Assembly: GCA_009363175.1 (NCBI GenBank)
Contig: CP045205.1
Coordinates: forward strand, 2,914,001 to 2,978,000
Source of the DNA: Citrobacter telavivensis
Lineage (GTDB): Bacteria > Pseudomonadota > Gammaproteobacteria > Enterobacterales > Enterobacteriaceae
Length of the DNA stretch: 64,000 bases
Reading direction: 5' to 3'
The first letter of the stretch is position 1. Each line of letters starts with the position of its first letter. A program made the position numbers and the translations under genes. Under the pieces are notes generated by a model. It made no database searches and had not been told where the DNA came from. It worked only from the letters and a program-made list of their open reading frames with translations. Of this stretch, positions 24,562-33,651 are shown piece after piece.

Positions 24562-25101
24562 TTACGATTTGTCTTCTTGCGGGAGATGACGATAGATATA
24601 GACGCCGCTCAGCAGGGTAAAGATCAGCGTCAGTGCAGTGAGGCCGAACACTTTAAAGTTCACCCAGATATTTTGCGGCAGCCAGAATGCAATGTAGATA
24701 TTGGCAAGTCCACACAGGATAAAGAAGATAGCCCACGCGAGGTTGAGCTTCGACCAGACCGGTTGCGGAAGCGTCAGTTCTTTACCCAGCATGCGCTGGA
24801 TCAGCGGTTTTTTCATGATCCACTGGCTTACCAGTAACGCACCCGCAAACAGGCCGTAAATTACGGTCACCTTCCATTTAATAAATTCATCGTTATGGAA
24901 GAAGATAGTCAGACCACCGAACACGGCAACCAGCACAAAGGTGATCAGCGCCATTTTCTCAACTTTACGATAGCGAACCCAACTGTAGATGAGCACGATC
25001 GCCGTTGCGACAATGAGCGCCGAGGTGGCCGCATAGATGTCATACACTTTGTAAAAGACAAAGAAGACAACCAGCGGTAAAAAATCAAGAAACTGCTTCA
25101 T
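24562..25101 (-). CDS. yciB: YciB, inner-membrane septation-related protein
   Basis: A 179-residue protein with five hydrophobic helices and few charged loops, the same length as E. coli YciB. It belongs to the IspZ (intracellular septation protein A) family and has been linked to cell-envelope synthesis and elongasome and divisome contacts. It lies 55 bases downstream of yciC on the same strand. Confidence 0.94.
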   Translation of the reverse strand: MKQFLDFLPLVVFFVFYKVYDIYAATSALIVATAIVLIYSWVRYRKVEKMALITFVLVAVFGGLTIFFHNDEFIKWKVTVIYGLFAGALLVSQWIMKKPLIQRMLGKELTLPQPVWSKLNLAWAIFFILCGLANIYIAFWLPQNIWVNFKVFGLTALTLIFTLLSGVYIYRHLPQEDKS

Positions 25102-25156
25102 TCTTCGATTCCGTAATCAAAGGCGTCGGGCATTTCTGCCGGCGACGCAGACAGGG

Positions 25157-25900
25157 TTATTGGCGAATCAACATATACAGACGAAACAGGTAGATGAGCA
25201 ATACGGCGGAGATCAGATTGCTCAACGTATTCGCGATAACGGCGCCAACGTTAGGGTCAAATGCAGCAAAGCTGGAGGCAAACAGCAGCAACAGCGTTTT
25301 TGCCAGCAGCCAGCCCATGACCGCCGGGGCGACCAGTCGCATATTAGACCACGCCAGACGCATACTGTTGCGCATCGCGGTGAATATACCCATTTTATCC
25401 TGCACCAGCATGATTGGGGCAAGCGCCAGCAGAATAGCCAACAGGATGCCGGGCACCACCACCAGCATAATCCCGAGTTGTACCAGCAAGGTCGTCAGCA
25501 AAATCAGGATGAACAGGCGCGGCAGAATCGGCGCACTGGCACCGATAGCACGCAGGGCACTGACGCGATGACCCGCTGAAATCAACTGAATCATCAGCAG
25601 TACGCCACCGGCCATCACGGTATTACCGATCAGTCCTGAAAACGTGGAGGCCGCAGAGGCGCGCAACAGGATCTGCTGCTGTTCCGGCGTCATGTTTTGC
25701 ACCAGTTCGAACAAGCCCACGCTTCCCGCAAGATTATCCCCTTCACTCAACTGTGCAATCTGCGCATCGCTGGGTGAGAAGGCATGCCCTAATACCACCG
25801 TGATGAGCGCGCACAGTAGCGAGATCAGGAGGATGGTTAAAAATTGATTACGGAAAAAATTCCCGGTGTCACGGTATACGGACTGCGCCGTGATAGACAT
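25157..25900 (-). CDS. yciC: YciC, UPF0259 inner-membrane protein
   Basis: A 247-residue protein with six hydrophobic segments; start MSITAQSVYRDTGNFFRNQF at ATG 25900 behind a strong AAGGAGAG ribosome site. The frame extends to 26035 but that part has no family similarity. Together with YciB it is implicated in envelope homeostasis under osmotic or membrane stress; the mechanism is not settled. It is divergent from ompW. Confidence 0.93.
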   Translation of the reverse strand: MSITAQSVYRDTGNFFRNQFLTILLISLLCALITVVLGHAFSPSDAQIAQLSEGDNLAGSVGLFELVQNMTPEQQQILLRASAASTFSGLIGNTVMAGGVLLMIQLISAGHRVSALRAIGASAPILPRLFILILLTTLLVQLGIMLVVVPGILLAILLALAPIMLVQDKMGIFTAMRNSMRLAWSNMRLVAPAVMGWLLAKTLLLLFASSFAAFDPNVGAVIANTLSNLISAVLLIYLFRLYMLIRQ

Positions 25901-26141
25901 GCACTCTCCTTGAGTTCTGCAGGTGTTGTTAAGCGTGCAATTGTACCCTGGATAACCGTGCAGTGGCAGCATCAAGGGGTGTATGGAAAAGCATATCTTT
26001 GTAAAGCCAGAGTAATTTGAACAACAAATCCACAACGTGATGACGTCGTTCCCGCAAAAAATAAGAAAATACTTTCAGATTGAAAATATTACAAAATTGA
26101 TCTGAACAGGAATAACCAGGATTTTGAATGCTACTTCTAAC

Positions 26142-26155
26142 TTAATCTGGATCAA
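26142..26155 (+). promoter_or_regulatory. FNR-like site upstream of ompW
   Basis: TTAATCTGGATCAA, one base from the FNR consensus TTGAT-N4-ATCAA. ompW is FNR-regulated in E. coli and Salmonella. A second symmetrical element follows at 26181-26199: GTGATC-N7-GATCAC, 60 bases before the ATG, whose binding protein I cannot name. Confidence 0.65.
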
Positions 26156-26258
26156 TAAATGTTAAATTATGCAGCCTAATGTGATCCAGGTTAGATCACT
26201 TATTACTCCAATGTAGGTATATTCGTGACGCATTTATAACCATAACGATGGAGCGGGT

Positions 26259-26912
26259 ATGAAAAAGTTAACAGTGGCGGCATTGGCAGTAAGTACTCTT
26301 CTCTCTGGCAGCGTTTATGCGCATGAAGCTGGCGAGTTCTTCATTCGCGCCGGTTCGGCAACGGTAAGACCGACGGAAGGCGCGGACGGGACTTTAGGTC
26401 ATTTAGGTGGCTTTAACGTCAGCAACAACACACAGTTGGGTCTGACATTCACTTACATGGCGACCGATAACATCGGTGTTGAACTGCTGGCGGCAACGCC
26501 ATTCCGCCATAAGGTGGGTACGCAGGCGACCGGTGATATCGCCACCGTTCACCATCTGCCGCCAACCCTGATGGCGCAGTGGTATTTCGGCGACTCCAGC
26601 AGCAAACTGCGTCCGTATATTGGTGCTGGTGTTAACTACACCACATTCTTCGATACCAAATTTAATGACGACGGTCAGGATGCTGGGCTATCCGATCTCA
26701 GTCTGAAAGATTCATGGGGTGTGGCAGGCCAGGTAGGTCTCGATTACCTCATCAACCGTGACTGGCTGATTAACATGTCTGTTTGGTATATGGATATTGA
26801 TACCGAAGCCAAATACAAATCTAACGGCGCGGTGCTGCCTGAAGGTCGATACAACGACAATATCCGCCTCGATCCGTGGGTGTTTATGTTCTCGGCGGGC
26901 TACCGTTTCTAA
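26259..26912 (+). CDS. ompW: Outer-membrane protein OmpW
   Basis: Eight-stranded beta-barrel with a hydrophobic channel for small molecules; a colicin S4 receptor in E. coli. The 217-residue precursor has a clear signal peptide (MKKLTVAALAVSTLLSGSVYA, cleaved after residue 21) and ends in the barrel signature SAGYRF. It is about five residues longer than the E. coli protein. The upstream region carries FNR-like symmetry, and a strong terminator follows. Confidence 0.96.
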   Translation: MKKLTVAALAVSTLLSGSVYAHEAGEFFIRAGSATVRPTEGADGTLGHLGGFNVSNNTQLGLTFTYMATDNIGVELLAATPFRHKVGTQATGDIATVHHLPPTLMAQWYFGDSSSKLRPYIGAGVNYTTFFDTKFNDDGQDAGLSDLSLKDSWGVAGQVGLDYLINRDWLINMSVWYMDIDTEAKYKSNGAVLPEGRYNDNIRLDPWVFMFSAGYRF

Positions 26913-26931
26913 AAAAACGGTCACAACGGTT

Positions 26932-26962
26932 AAAAGCGGGCGCCTTCAGCCCGCTTTTTTTA
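26932..26962 (+). terminator. ompW terminator
   Basis: Stem AAAAGCGGGC / GCCCGCTTTT with a 7-base loop, followed by more T residues, 20 bases past the ompW stop. Confidence 0.88.
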
Positions 26963-27183
26963 TGCACCGTGTACAGACCTGCTATCTTTTCTGATAGGCA
27001 TGCATTGTAAGTATCGCATCATGAAATTAACGCCGTTTTTGCTGGAACAAAAAATCGCGACGCTTGAGCAACTGCCATGCAGGTTATCTGACAGAAGGGG
27101 ATGATTAGCCGTTCTGACCTGTACTGCACAGGTAAAATCGAATACCGTAGTGATAACAGCGTGTTGATGCCCAGGGTGCCTTG

Positions 27184-28650
27184 GTGAAAATTGTGCAGGA
27201 CAGTTTACGAAACAGACAGGCACTTATTATTTCAGCGTTGATCACGCTGCTTTTTACGTCGCTTTTCCTGTTCATTATCTATGAACAGCGACTGGCGGCG
27301 GTTAATGAAGGGATGAACCGCCTGCAAACGCGGATGCTCGATATCTTTAATGATAATGAAATGATCGCGGATGCCACCGGTGTGCGCTACCGGCAGATTA
27401 AAACCGCCGGCCAGTGCGGTGAGATGTCACAATTTACTCCCCGCGGGGAAGCCTGGGGTATTAACGCCGACAGCAAACGCATTCACTCCGCATCGTGAGC
27501 GATGGTGGCGCGTGAGCGGACCGTCAACGCGCTGTGCATGTTTGCCGCCGCTGAGTTTATTCGCAGCAGGGTGAATGCGCTCAATCCGGGTAATTTCGAT
27601 GCTCATCGCTATATTATCGCCGATGATGCGAGCTATTTTTACTGGTTTACGCCTGCGGATGCTAAAGCGTTTGATTATCTCACGTCGAAGATGGCGCGAA
27701 ATATTTCCAGCTTCTTTCTTCCTCCCGTCGATTTTTATACCCGTCTGCTCGAAAAGAGTGTCAAAACGAAAGCATTGAGCTCCACGGATTTTTATGACGA
27801 TAAAATCACGGATGAGAAAGCCTTCAGCGTCGTGAGCTATATTTATGACCTCTCCGGCAATGAGATTTCCGACCATATCGTGGGCTATCTGGTTTACGAC
27901 CATGCGAGGCCGGAGCTTCAGGAAGCATTACGCGATGCCTTTGATCGGCAGGTGCCGCACGGGTTGAACGTTTCGCTGGTGAATACCCTGAATCAGCAAT
28001 CGCTTTGTCTGTCGGGGGACTGTCAGCGTCGCCCGGAAATCCGTTTTAAGGTGCTCTCTGAAAAGTATGTGATTCACTACGCCATCTCGCTCAGCGGGTT
28101 TGCGATGCATGACACCCAGGCGGGACTGCTGATCCTGATGGCTCCGTTCTTCTTTGTGCTGATCATGATGGGATTAAAATCCTGGCTGAATGAGAGCGAT
28201 CTGAAAATCTACATCGACTCGTTGACGGGCTGCTTCAACCGTAAAATTCTCGACATCATCAAGCGGCGGGATCTCTCAAACAGTTCGGTGGTACTGGTTG
28301 ATTGCAATAAATTCAAAGCGATTAACGATACCTGGGGGCATGTTGCTGGCGACAGAGCGCTACAGGTCATTGCCAACCGGATGTTGTCCAACACCCGTAC
28401 CAGTGACGATCTGGTGATTCGTACCGGTGGGGATGAGTTTGTGATCGTGCTGTATCATGCGAAAACTGCCGATGCGGTCGCCATCGCAGAACGTATCGCC
28501 CGCCAAATCAATGAGTATCAGTTTATCGTGCAGGATAAGCAGGTACCGCTCTCCATTTCCTGGGGCGCAGCAGAAGTGACTGAGGGGATTGATGATGCCA
28601 TTCAGTTTGCGGATGGCGAGATGTATAAAATGAAGCAGACCAAAGGATAA
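27184..28650 (+). pseudogene. Membrane diguanylate cyclase gene interrupted by an in-frame TGA
   Basis: One open frame of 489 codons except for TGA at 27496-27498 (codon 105). The first part (GTG 27184, AGGG 7 bases upstream) has a membrane helix at about 11-31 and the beginning of a periplasmic domain; after the stop, the same frame continues with the rest of that domain, a second helix (AGLLILMAPFFFVLIMMGL), and a GGDEF domain with DSLTGCFNRK and an intact RTGGDEF catalytic loop. The inhibitory RxxD site is not conserved in register. Overall length and layout are like DgcJ. It could restart at ATG 27502 but would lose its first anchor. Confidence 0.85.
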
Positions 28651-28675
28651 GACCGCCAGATGGTGTCTGGCGGTC
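28651..28675. terminator. Hairpin between the cyclase gene and trpA
   Basis: Perfect 10-base stem GACCGCCAGA / TCTGGCGGTC with a 5-base loop, starting right after the stop of the plus-strand gene and 9 bases past the end of trpA. There is no good T-run on either side, so it may be a factor-assisted terminator or an RNA-stabilising end. Confidence 0.6.
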
Positions 28676-28683
28676 CTGGGAAA

Positions 28684-29490
28684 TTACCGGCGAGTGGCGG
28701 CTTTTAACCCGCTGACGAATGTCTTCAGCTCTGCGAGCATCTGCTCAGGTTGCTCAACGTTCTTCTCAATGATTTTGACGATCGCAGAACCGGAGATCGC
28801 GCCAGCGGCACCCGCGTCAATGGCGGCGGAAACCTGATCCGGTGCCGAAATGCCAAACCCCTGCAAAGATGGTGCTGCATTGTACTCTTTCAGCTTCTCT
28901 ACCAGATGATGTAGCGGCAGCGCGGCGCGGTTTTCAGCGCCAGTCACGCCTGCCCGCGACAGCAGATAGGTATAACCCCGGCCATGCGAGGCAATCTGGC
29001 GCAGCAGGTCATCATCGGCATTCGGCGGACAGATGAAGATCGGCGCAACGTTGTGGCGCAGCGCGGCCTGGCGGAATGGCGCAGACTCTTCAATGGGGAC
29101 GTCGGCGACCAGCACGGAGTCGACGCCGACCTTTTCACACTGTGCGTAAAACGCGTCAATGCCCTTGCTGAACACCAGGTTCGCATACATCAGCAGGCCA
29201 ATTGGAATGGTCGGGTGTTTTTCACGGATGGCTGCCAGCATCTCAAAACAGCGGGTCGGCGTAACGCCAGCAGCAAATGCACGCAGCGTGGCGCTCTGAA
29301 TGGTCGGGCCATCGGCGAGCGGATCGGAGAAGGGGATCCCTAACTCCAGCGCATCCGCACCCGCCTCAATCAGGGCATCGATAATTTTCAGTGACTGCTC
29401 AACGCCCGGGTCGCCGAGGGTCACGAAGGGAACAAAGGCTCCTTCCTTGCGATCGTTGAGTTGAGCAAACAGGCTTTCATAGCGTTCCAT
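28684..29490 (-). CDS. trpA: Tryptophan synthase alpha chain
   Basis: Cleaves indole-3-glycerol phosphate to indole and glyceraldehyde-3-phosphate; indole passes through a tunnel to TrpB. The 268-residue TIM barrel has the catalytic Glu in LELGIPFSDPLADGP (about 49) together with Asp60 in the same stretch. Its ATG overlaps the trpB stop by one base (TGATG), allowing coupled synthesis of the two subunits in equal amounts. Confidence 0.98.
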   Translation of the reverse strand: MERYESLFAQLNDRKEGAFVPFVTLGDPGVEQSLKIIDALIEAGADALELGIPFSDPLADGPTIQSATLRAFAAGVTPTRCFEMLAAIREKHPTIPIGLLMYANLVFSKGIDAFYAQCEKVGVDSVLVADVPIEESAPFRQAALRHNVAPIFICPPNADDDLLRQIASHGRGYTYLLSRAGVTGAENRAALPLHHLVEKLKEYNAAPSLQGFGISAPDQVSAAIDAGAAGAISGSAIVKIIEKNVEQPEQMLAELKTFVSGLKAATRR

Positions 29491-30683
29491 CAGATTTCCC
29501 CTCGCGCTTTCAGAATATCGTGTACCGTGAAAATGTCTTTGTCACCGCGTCCGGAAAGGTTAACCACCAGCAGTTGCTCTTTTTCCGGGTTCTCGCGCAT
29601 CATTTTCAGCGCGTGGGCCAGGGCGTGCGACGACTCGAGCGCCGGAATGATGCCTTCGTGCAGGCAGAGTGTTTTAAACGCTTCCAGCGCCTCGTCATCG
29701 GTGATCGACACGTAGTCGGCGCGCCCGATGCTGTTCAGATACGCATGCTGTGGCCCAACGGACGGGAAGTCGAGACCCGCGGAGATGGAGTAGGATTCCT
29801 CGATCTGGCCCTCATCGGTCTGCATCATCGGCGCTTTCATGCCGAAATAGATCCCAACGCGACCGTGCTTCAACGGCGCACCGTGTTCACCGGTTTCAAT
29901 TCCGTGACCGCCCGGCTCCACGCCGATCAATCCCACGTCGGGTTCATTGATGAAATCGGCAAACATCCCGATGGCGTTAGAACCGCCGCCCACGCAGGCG
30001 ATCACCGCATCCGGCAGGCGACCCTCTTTTTCGAGGATCTGCGCTTTGGTTTCTTCGCCAATCATGCGCTGGAATTCACGTACGATGGTCGGGAACGGGT
30101 GCGGACCCGCAGCGGTACCCAGCATGTAGTGCGCGGTTTCGTAACTGCCAGACCAGTCGCGTAGCGCTTCGTTACAGGCATCTTTCAACGTGGCCGAACC
30201 GCTATAGACCGGAATCACTTCGGCACCCATCAGGCGCATACGGAAGACGTTCGGCGACTGGCGCTCAACGTCTTTTGCCCCCATGTAGATACGGCATTTC
30301 AGACCGAGCAGGGCGCTGGCGAGGGCAGAGGCGACGCCGTGCTGTCCCGCACCGGTTTCGGCAATAATCTCTGTTTTGCCCATGCGTTTTGCCAGTAACG
30401 CCTGACCTAACACCTGGTTAGTTTTATGTGCGCCGCCGTGCAGCAGATCTTCGCGCTTCAGGTACAGCGTGGTGCGGGTTCCGGCGGTGATGTTCTGACA
30501 TTTGGTCAGCGCGGTGGGACGTCCCGCGTAGTTCTTCAGCAGGTCAGTAAACTGGGCCTGAAACTCGGGATCTTTTTGCGCACTGACGAACGCGTCTTCC
30601 AGTTGACGCAGAGCAGGCATCAGAATCTGCGGCACATACATGCCACCGAATTCACCAAAATAGGGATTGAGTAATGTTGTCAT
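29490..30683 (-). CDS. trpB: Tryptophan synthase beta chain
   Basis: PLP enzyme that joins indole and serine to tryptophan. The 397 residues match E. coli: PLP-binding lysine in HGGAHKTNQ (Lys87), the phosphate-cradle GGGSNAIG and the EHGAPLKHGRVG segment. I chose ATG 30683 (MTTLLNPYFGEFGGMYVPQ) with AAGGA upstream; the longer frame to 30740 runs back into trpC sequence. It begins 10 bases after trpC. Confidence 0.98.
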   Translation of the reverse strand: MTTLLNPYFGEFGGMYVPQILMPALRQLEDAFVSAQKDPEFQAQFTDLLKNYAGRPTALTKCQNITAGTRTTLYLKREDLLHGGAHKTNQVLGQALLAKRMGKTEIIAETGAGQHGVASALASALLGLKCRIYMGAKDVERQSPNVFRMRLMGAEVIPVYSGSATLKDACNEALRDWSGSYETAHYMLGTAAGPHPFPTIVREFQRMIGEETKAQILEKEGRLPDAVIACVGGGSNAIGMFADFINEPDVGLIGVEPGGHGIETGEHGAPLKHGRVGIYFGMKAPMMQTDEGQIEESYSISAGLDFPSVGPQHAYLNSIGRADYVSITDDEALEAFKTLCLHEGIIPALESSHALAHALKMMRENPEKEQLLVVNLSGRGDKDIFTVHDILKARGEI

Positions 30684-30693
30684 GTCCTTTTCC

Positions 30694-32055
30694 TTAATAT
30701 GCGCGCAGTGTCTGAAATACCGAGGCCAGAAGGCGTGCATCTTTGATGCCCGGCTGTGACTCTACACCAGAATTAAAATCGAGACCGGCACAGCCGGTTT
30801 TTGCCGCATCGACGCAGTTATCCGCGCCAAGACCGCCTGCCAGTAACACATTGTCCAGCGACTGACCCAGCAGTAACGACCAGTCGAAACGCTGACCGCT
30901 GCCGCCCTGGCCGTTATCCAGCACGTACTTGTTAACGTGCTGATAATCGCGGGCCGGGAGGGTGTCACCGACGCTCAGCGCTTTCCAGATCTGTACGTTT
31001 TCAGGCAGCGCGGCGCGCAGGGCGTCAACGTACGCCTGATCTTCACGGCCATGCAGTTGTACGGCTTTCAGCGAAAGCTGCACCGCTTTTTCGCAGACGT
31101 CGGCAATATCATGGTTGCGGAACACGCCGACGTATTGCAGCGGGGCGGCGGACTGCACCGCGCGGGCCTGCTCATCGCTGACAAAGCGTGGAGAAGAAGG
31201 GACAAAGATCAGTCCGCCATAAATCGCGCCAGATTCGCAGGCGGCTTTGGCATCTTCCGGACGCGTCAGGCCACAGACCTTATTCTCGCCAAGCAGAACG
31301 CGACGCACTGCGGCGTTGAGATCGTCAGAGGACATCAGCGCGGAACCAATCAGGAAACCATTGGCAAAGTGGCTCAGCTCGCGGATCTGGGCGTAGGTAT
31401 TGATCCCCGACTCGCTAATCACCGTCACGCCCTGACCCAGTTTCGGTGCCAGTTGACGGGTACGATTCAAATCAATCGACAGGTCGCGCAGGTCGCGGTT
31501 GTTAATCCCGACCACTTTCGCACCCAGCGCAATGGCGCGCTCCAGTTCGGCCTCATTACTGACTTCCGTTAGCACGCCCATGTTCAGGCTGTGCGCTACG
31601 GTAGAAAGATGGCGATACTGCTCGTCGTCGAGAACGGAAAGCATCAGCAGGCAGGCGTCAGCCTGATAGTGGCGCGCAAGGTAGATTTGGTAAGGGTCGA
31701 TAATAAAGTCCTTACACAGAATCGGCTGCGGCGCGATGCTGCTCACGATCGGCAGGAAATCAAAACTGCCCTGAAAATACTTCTCGTCGGTCAGAACGGA
31801 AATGGCGGAGGCGTAATGTTTGTATATTCCGGCAATCCGCGCCGGGTCGAAATCATCGCGGATCACGCCTTTGGATGGAGAGGCTTTCTTGCACTCCAGA
31901 ATAAAAGCCGTACGCGCGCCCTGTAAGGCATCATAAAAATGACGCGTGCTGGGCTGGACATCGTTCTGAAAACGGGTCAACGGTTGTTGCTGTTTGCGGG
32001 CTTCCACCCAAATCGCCTTGTCTGCGACGATTTTCGCTAAAACGGTTTGCATCAT
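30694..32055 (-). CDS. trpC: Bifunctional indole-3-glycerol-phosphate synthase / phosphoribosylanthranilate isomerase
   Basis: A fused enzyme (TrpC-TrpF) of 453 residues, two TIM barrels in tandem, catalysing the two steps before tryptophan synthase. The N-terminal half has ILECKKASPSKG and LCKDFI; the C-terminal isomerase half starts near residue 256 (KVCGLTRPEDAKAA) with its catalytic Cys there and ends with LAGGLGADNC. The fusion is typical of enterobacteria. Its ATG abuts the trpD stop without a gap. Confidence 0.98.
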   Translation of the reverse strand: MMQTVLAKIVADKAIWVEARKQQQPLTRFQNDVQPSTRHFYDALQGARTAFILECKKASPSKGVIRDDFDPARIAGIYKHYASAISVLTDEKYFQGSFDFLPIVSSIAPQPILCKDFIIDPYQIYLARHYQADACLLMLSVLDDEQYRHLSTVAHSLNMGVLTEVSNEAELERAIALGAKVVGINNRDLRDLSIDLNRTRQLAPKLGQGVTVISESGINTYAQIRELSHFANGFLIGSALMSSDDLNAAVRRVLLGENKVCGLTRPEDAKAACESGAIYGGLIFVPSSPRFVSDEQARAVQSAAPLQYVGVFRNHDIADVCEKAVQLSLKAVQLHGREDQAYVDALRAALPENVQIWKALSVGDTLPARDYQHVNKYVLDNGQGGSGQRFDWSLLLGQSLDNVLLAGGLGADNCVDAAKTGCAGLDFNSGVESQPGIKDARLLASVFQTLRAY

Positions 32056-33651
32056 TTATCCTCTTGCCGCCAGAGCGGTGACTCGGTCATAAGCGGAACC
32101 ACTGTGCAATACCTCGAGAACGGTTTGCGCATTAGCCTTGAGATCTTCTTCACCATGCAGTCGCATCAACATTGCGACGTTTGCGGCAACGGCAGCCTCG
32201 TGGGCGGCGTCACCTTTACCTTGTAGTAAGCGTGTCAGAATGTCACGGTTTTCTTCCGGCGTACCGCCTGCCAGCTGTTCCTGATGGTAAGGGGTCAGGC
32301 CGAAGTCGTCCGCCGTCAACTGATAGCTTTTGATCTCGCCGTCATGCAGCTCCGCCACAATGGTCGGCGCATGCAGGGAGACTTCATCCATTCCGCCGCT
32401 GTGCACGACCGCAGCACGCTGGTAACCCAGCACCCGCAGGGTTTCGGCAATCGGCAGAACCAGTTCCGGGCTGTAGACGCCAATCAGCGCCAGCGGCGGG
32501 TGCGCCGGGTTAATCAATGGCCCCAGCACGTTGAACAGCGTACGGGTTTTCAACTGCTGACGTACCGGCATCGCGTGGCGGAAACCAGTGTGGTATTTCG
32601 GTGCAAACAGGAAGCAGACGCCCAGGTCGTCCAGCGCCTGACGCGATCTGTCGGCATTCATATCGAGATTGATGCCGAAGGCGGCCAGCAGGTCTGACGA
32701 ACCGGATTTACTGGAGACGCTGCGGTTGCCGTGTTTAGCGACCTTCAGGCCGCACGCCGCAGCAACAAACGCGCTGGCGGTTGAGATATTAATGCTGTTA
32801 CTCCCGTCACCGCCGGTACCGACAATATCGGCGAACAGATAGTCAGGGCGCGGGAACGGTGCGGCGTTTTCCAGTAAGGCGGTTGCCGCACCAGCAATTT
32901 CATTGGGATGTTCACCGCGAATTTTCATGCTGACCAGAGCGGCAGCCAACTGTTCCGGCTTCAGTTCGCCGCGCACGACGGCGGAGAACAACTGATGACT
33001 CTCCTGCTGACTCAGGGTTTGCGCCTGATACAGTTTTTCGAGGATCGGCTGCAGCGTATTGGTCGGCTCCAGCTTCTGCTGCGCCCAGGCCAGCGTCTGC
33101 TCAAGCAGGCGTGCGCCCTGAGTGGTCAGAATGGACTCCGGATGGAACTGTAACCCGCAAACGCGATCGGCGTCGTGACGTACCGCCATCACCATGCCGT
33201 TAAAATGGGCGTTAATGGTCAGGCCTGCGGGAACGTTGCTGCCGATGAGTGAATGATAGCGTGCAACCGGCAGCGGATTTGTCAGACCGGCAAACATCGC
33301 CTGTCCATCGTGTTCAATGCTGGACGCCTTACCGTGCAGGATCTCGCCGGCCTGGCCGACGTAGCCGCCATAGGCTTCGACAATCGCCTGATGTCCCAGG
33401 CAGATGCCGATAATCGGCAGCTTACCGCGCAGGCGCGTCAGCAGTTCCGGCATACAGCCCGCTTCACTGGGCACGCCAGGGCCGGGAGAAAGGACCAGAA
33501 CCGGGTTCTTCATGGTTGCCAGACGCTCAATCAGGGTCTGGGCCGGAATATGGTTACGGTAAATCACCACGTTGTGACCGTTGGTACGCAGCTGATCTGC
33601 CAGGTTATAGGTAAATGAGTCGATGTTATCGAGCAGCAGAATATCAGCCAT
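32056..33651 (-). CDS. trpD: Anthranilate synthase glutaminase / anthranilate phosphoribosyltransferase
   Basis: A 531-residue fusion (TrpG-TrpD). Residues 1-195 are a class I glutamine amidotransferase with the nucleophile in IGICLGHQA and the HPES triad part (LQFHPESIL); it supplies ammonia to TrpE. The rest is anthranilate phosphoribosyltransferase with GTGGDGSNSINIST for PRPP. The start overlaps the trpE stop by one base, favouring equal amounts of the two interacting proteins. Confidence 0.98.
   Translation of the reverse strand: MADILLLDNIDSFTYNLADQLRTNGHNVVIYRNHIPAQTLIERLATMKNPVLVLSPGPGVPSEAGCMPELLTRLRGKLPIIGICLGHQAIVEAYGGYVGQAGEILHGKASSIEHDGQAMFAGLTNPLPVARYHSLIGSNVPAGLTINAHFNGMVMAVRHDADRVCGLQFHPESILTTQGARLLEQTLAWAQQKLEPTNTLQPILEKLYQAQTLSQQESHQLFSAVVRGELKPEQLAAALVSMKIRGEHPNEIAGAATALLENAAPFPRPDYLFADIVGTGGDGSNSINISTASAFVAAACGLKVAKHGNRSVSSKSGSSDLLAAFGINLDMNADRSRQALDDLGVCFLFAPKYHTGFRHAMPVRQQLKTRTLFNVLGPLINPAHPPLALIGVYSPELVLPIAETLRVLGYQRAAVVHSGGMDEVSLHAPTIVAELHDGEIKSYQLTADDFGLTPYHQEQLAGGTPEENRDILTRLLQGKGDAAHEAAVAANVAMLMRLHGEEDLKANAQTVLEVLHSGSAYDRVTALAARG

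Noticed and set aside
27496..27498. TGA in the diguanylate cyclase gene read as selenocysteine
   Set aside because: GGDEF proteins are not known selenoproteins, and the stop lies in a variable periplasmic region, not at a redox site.
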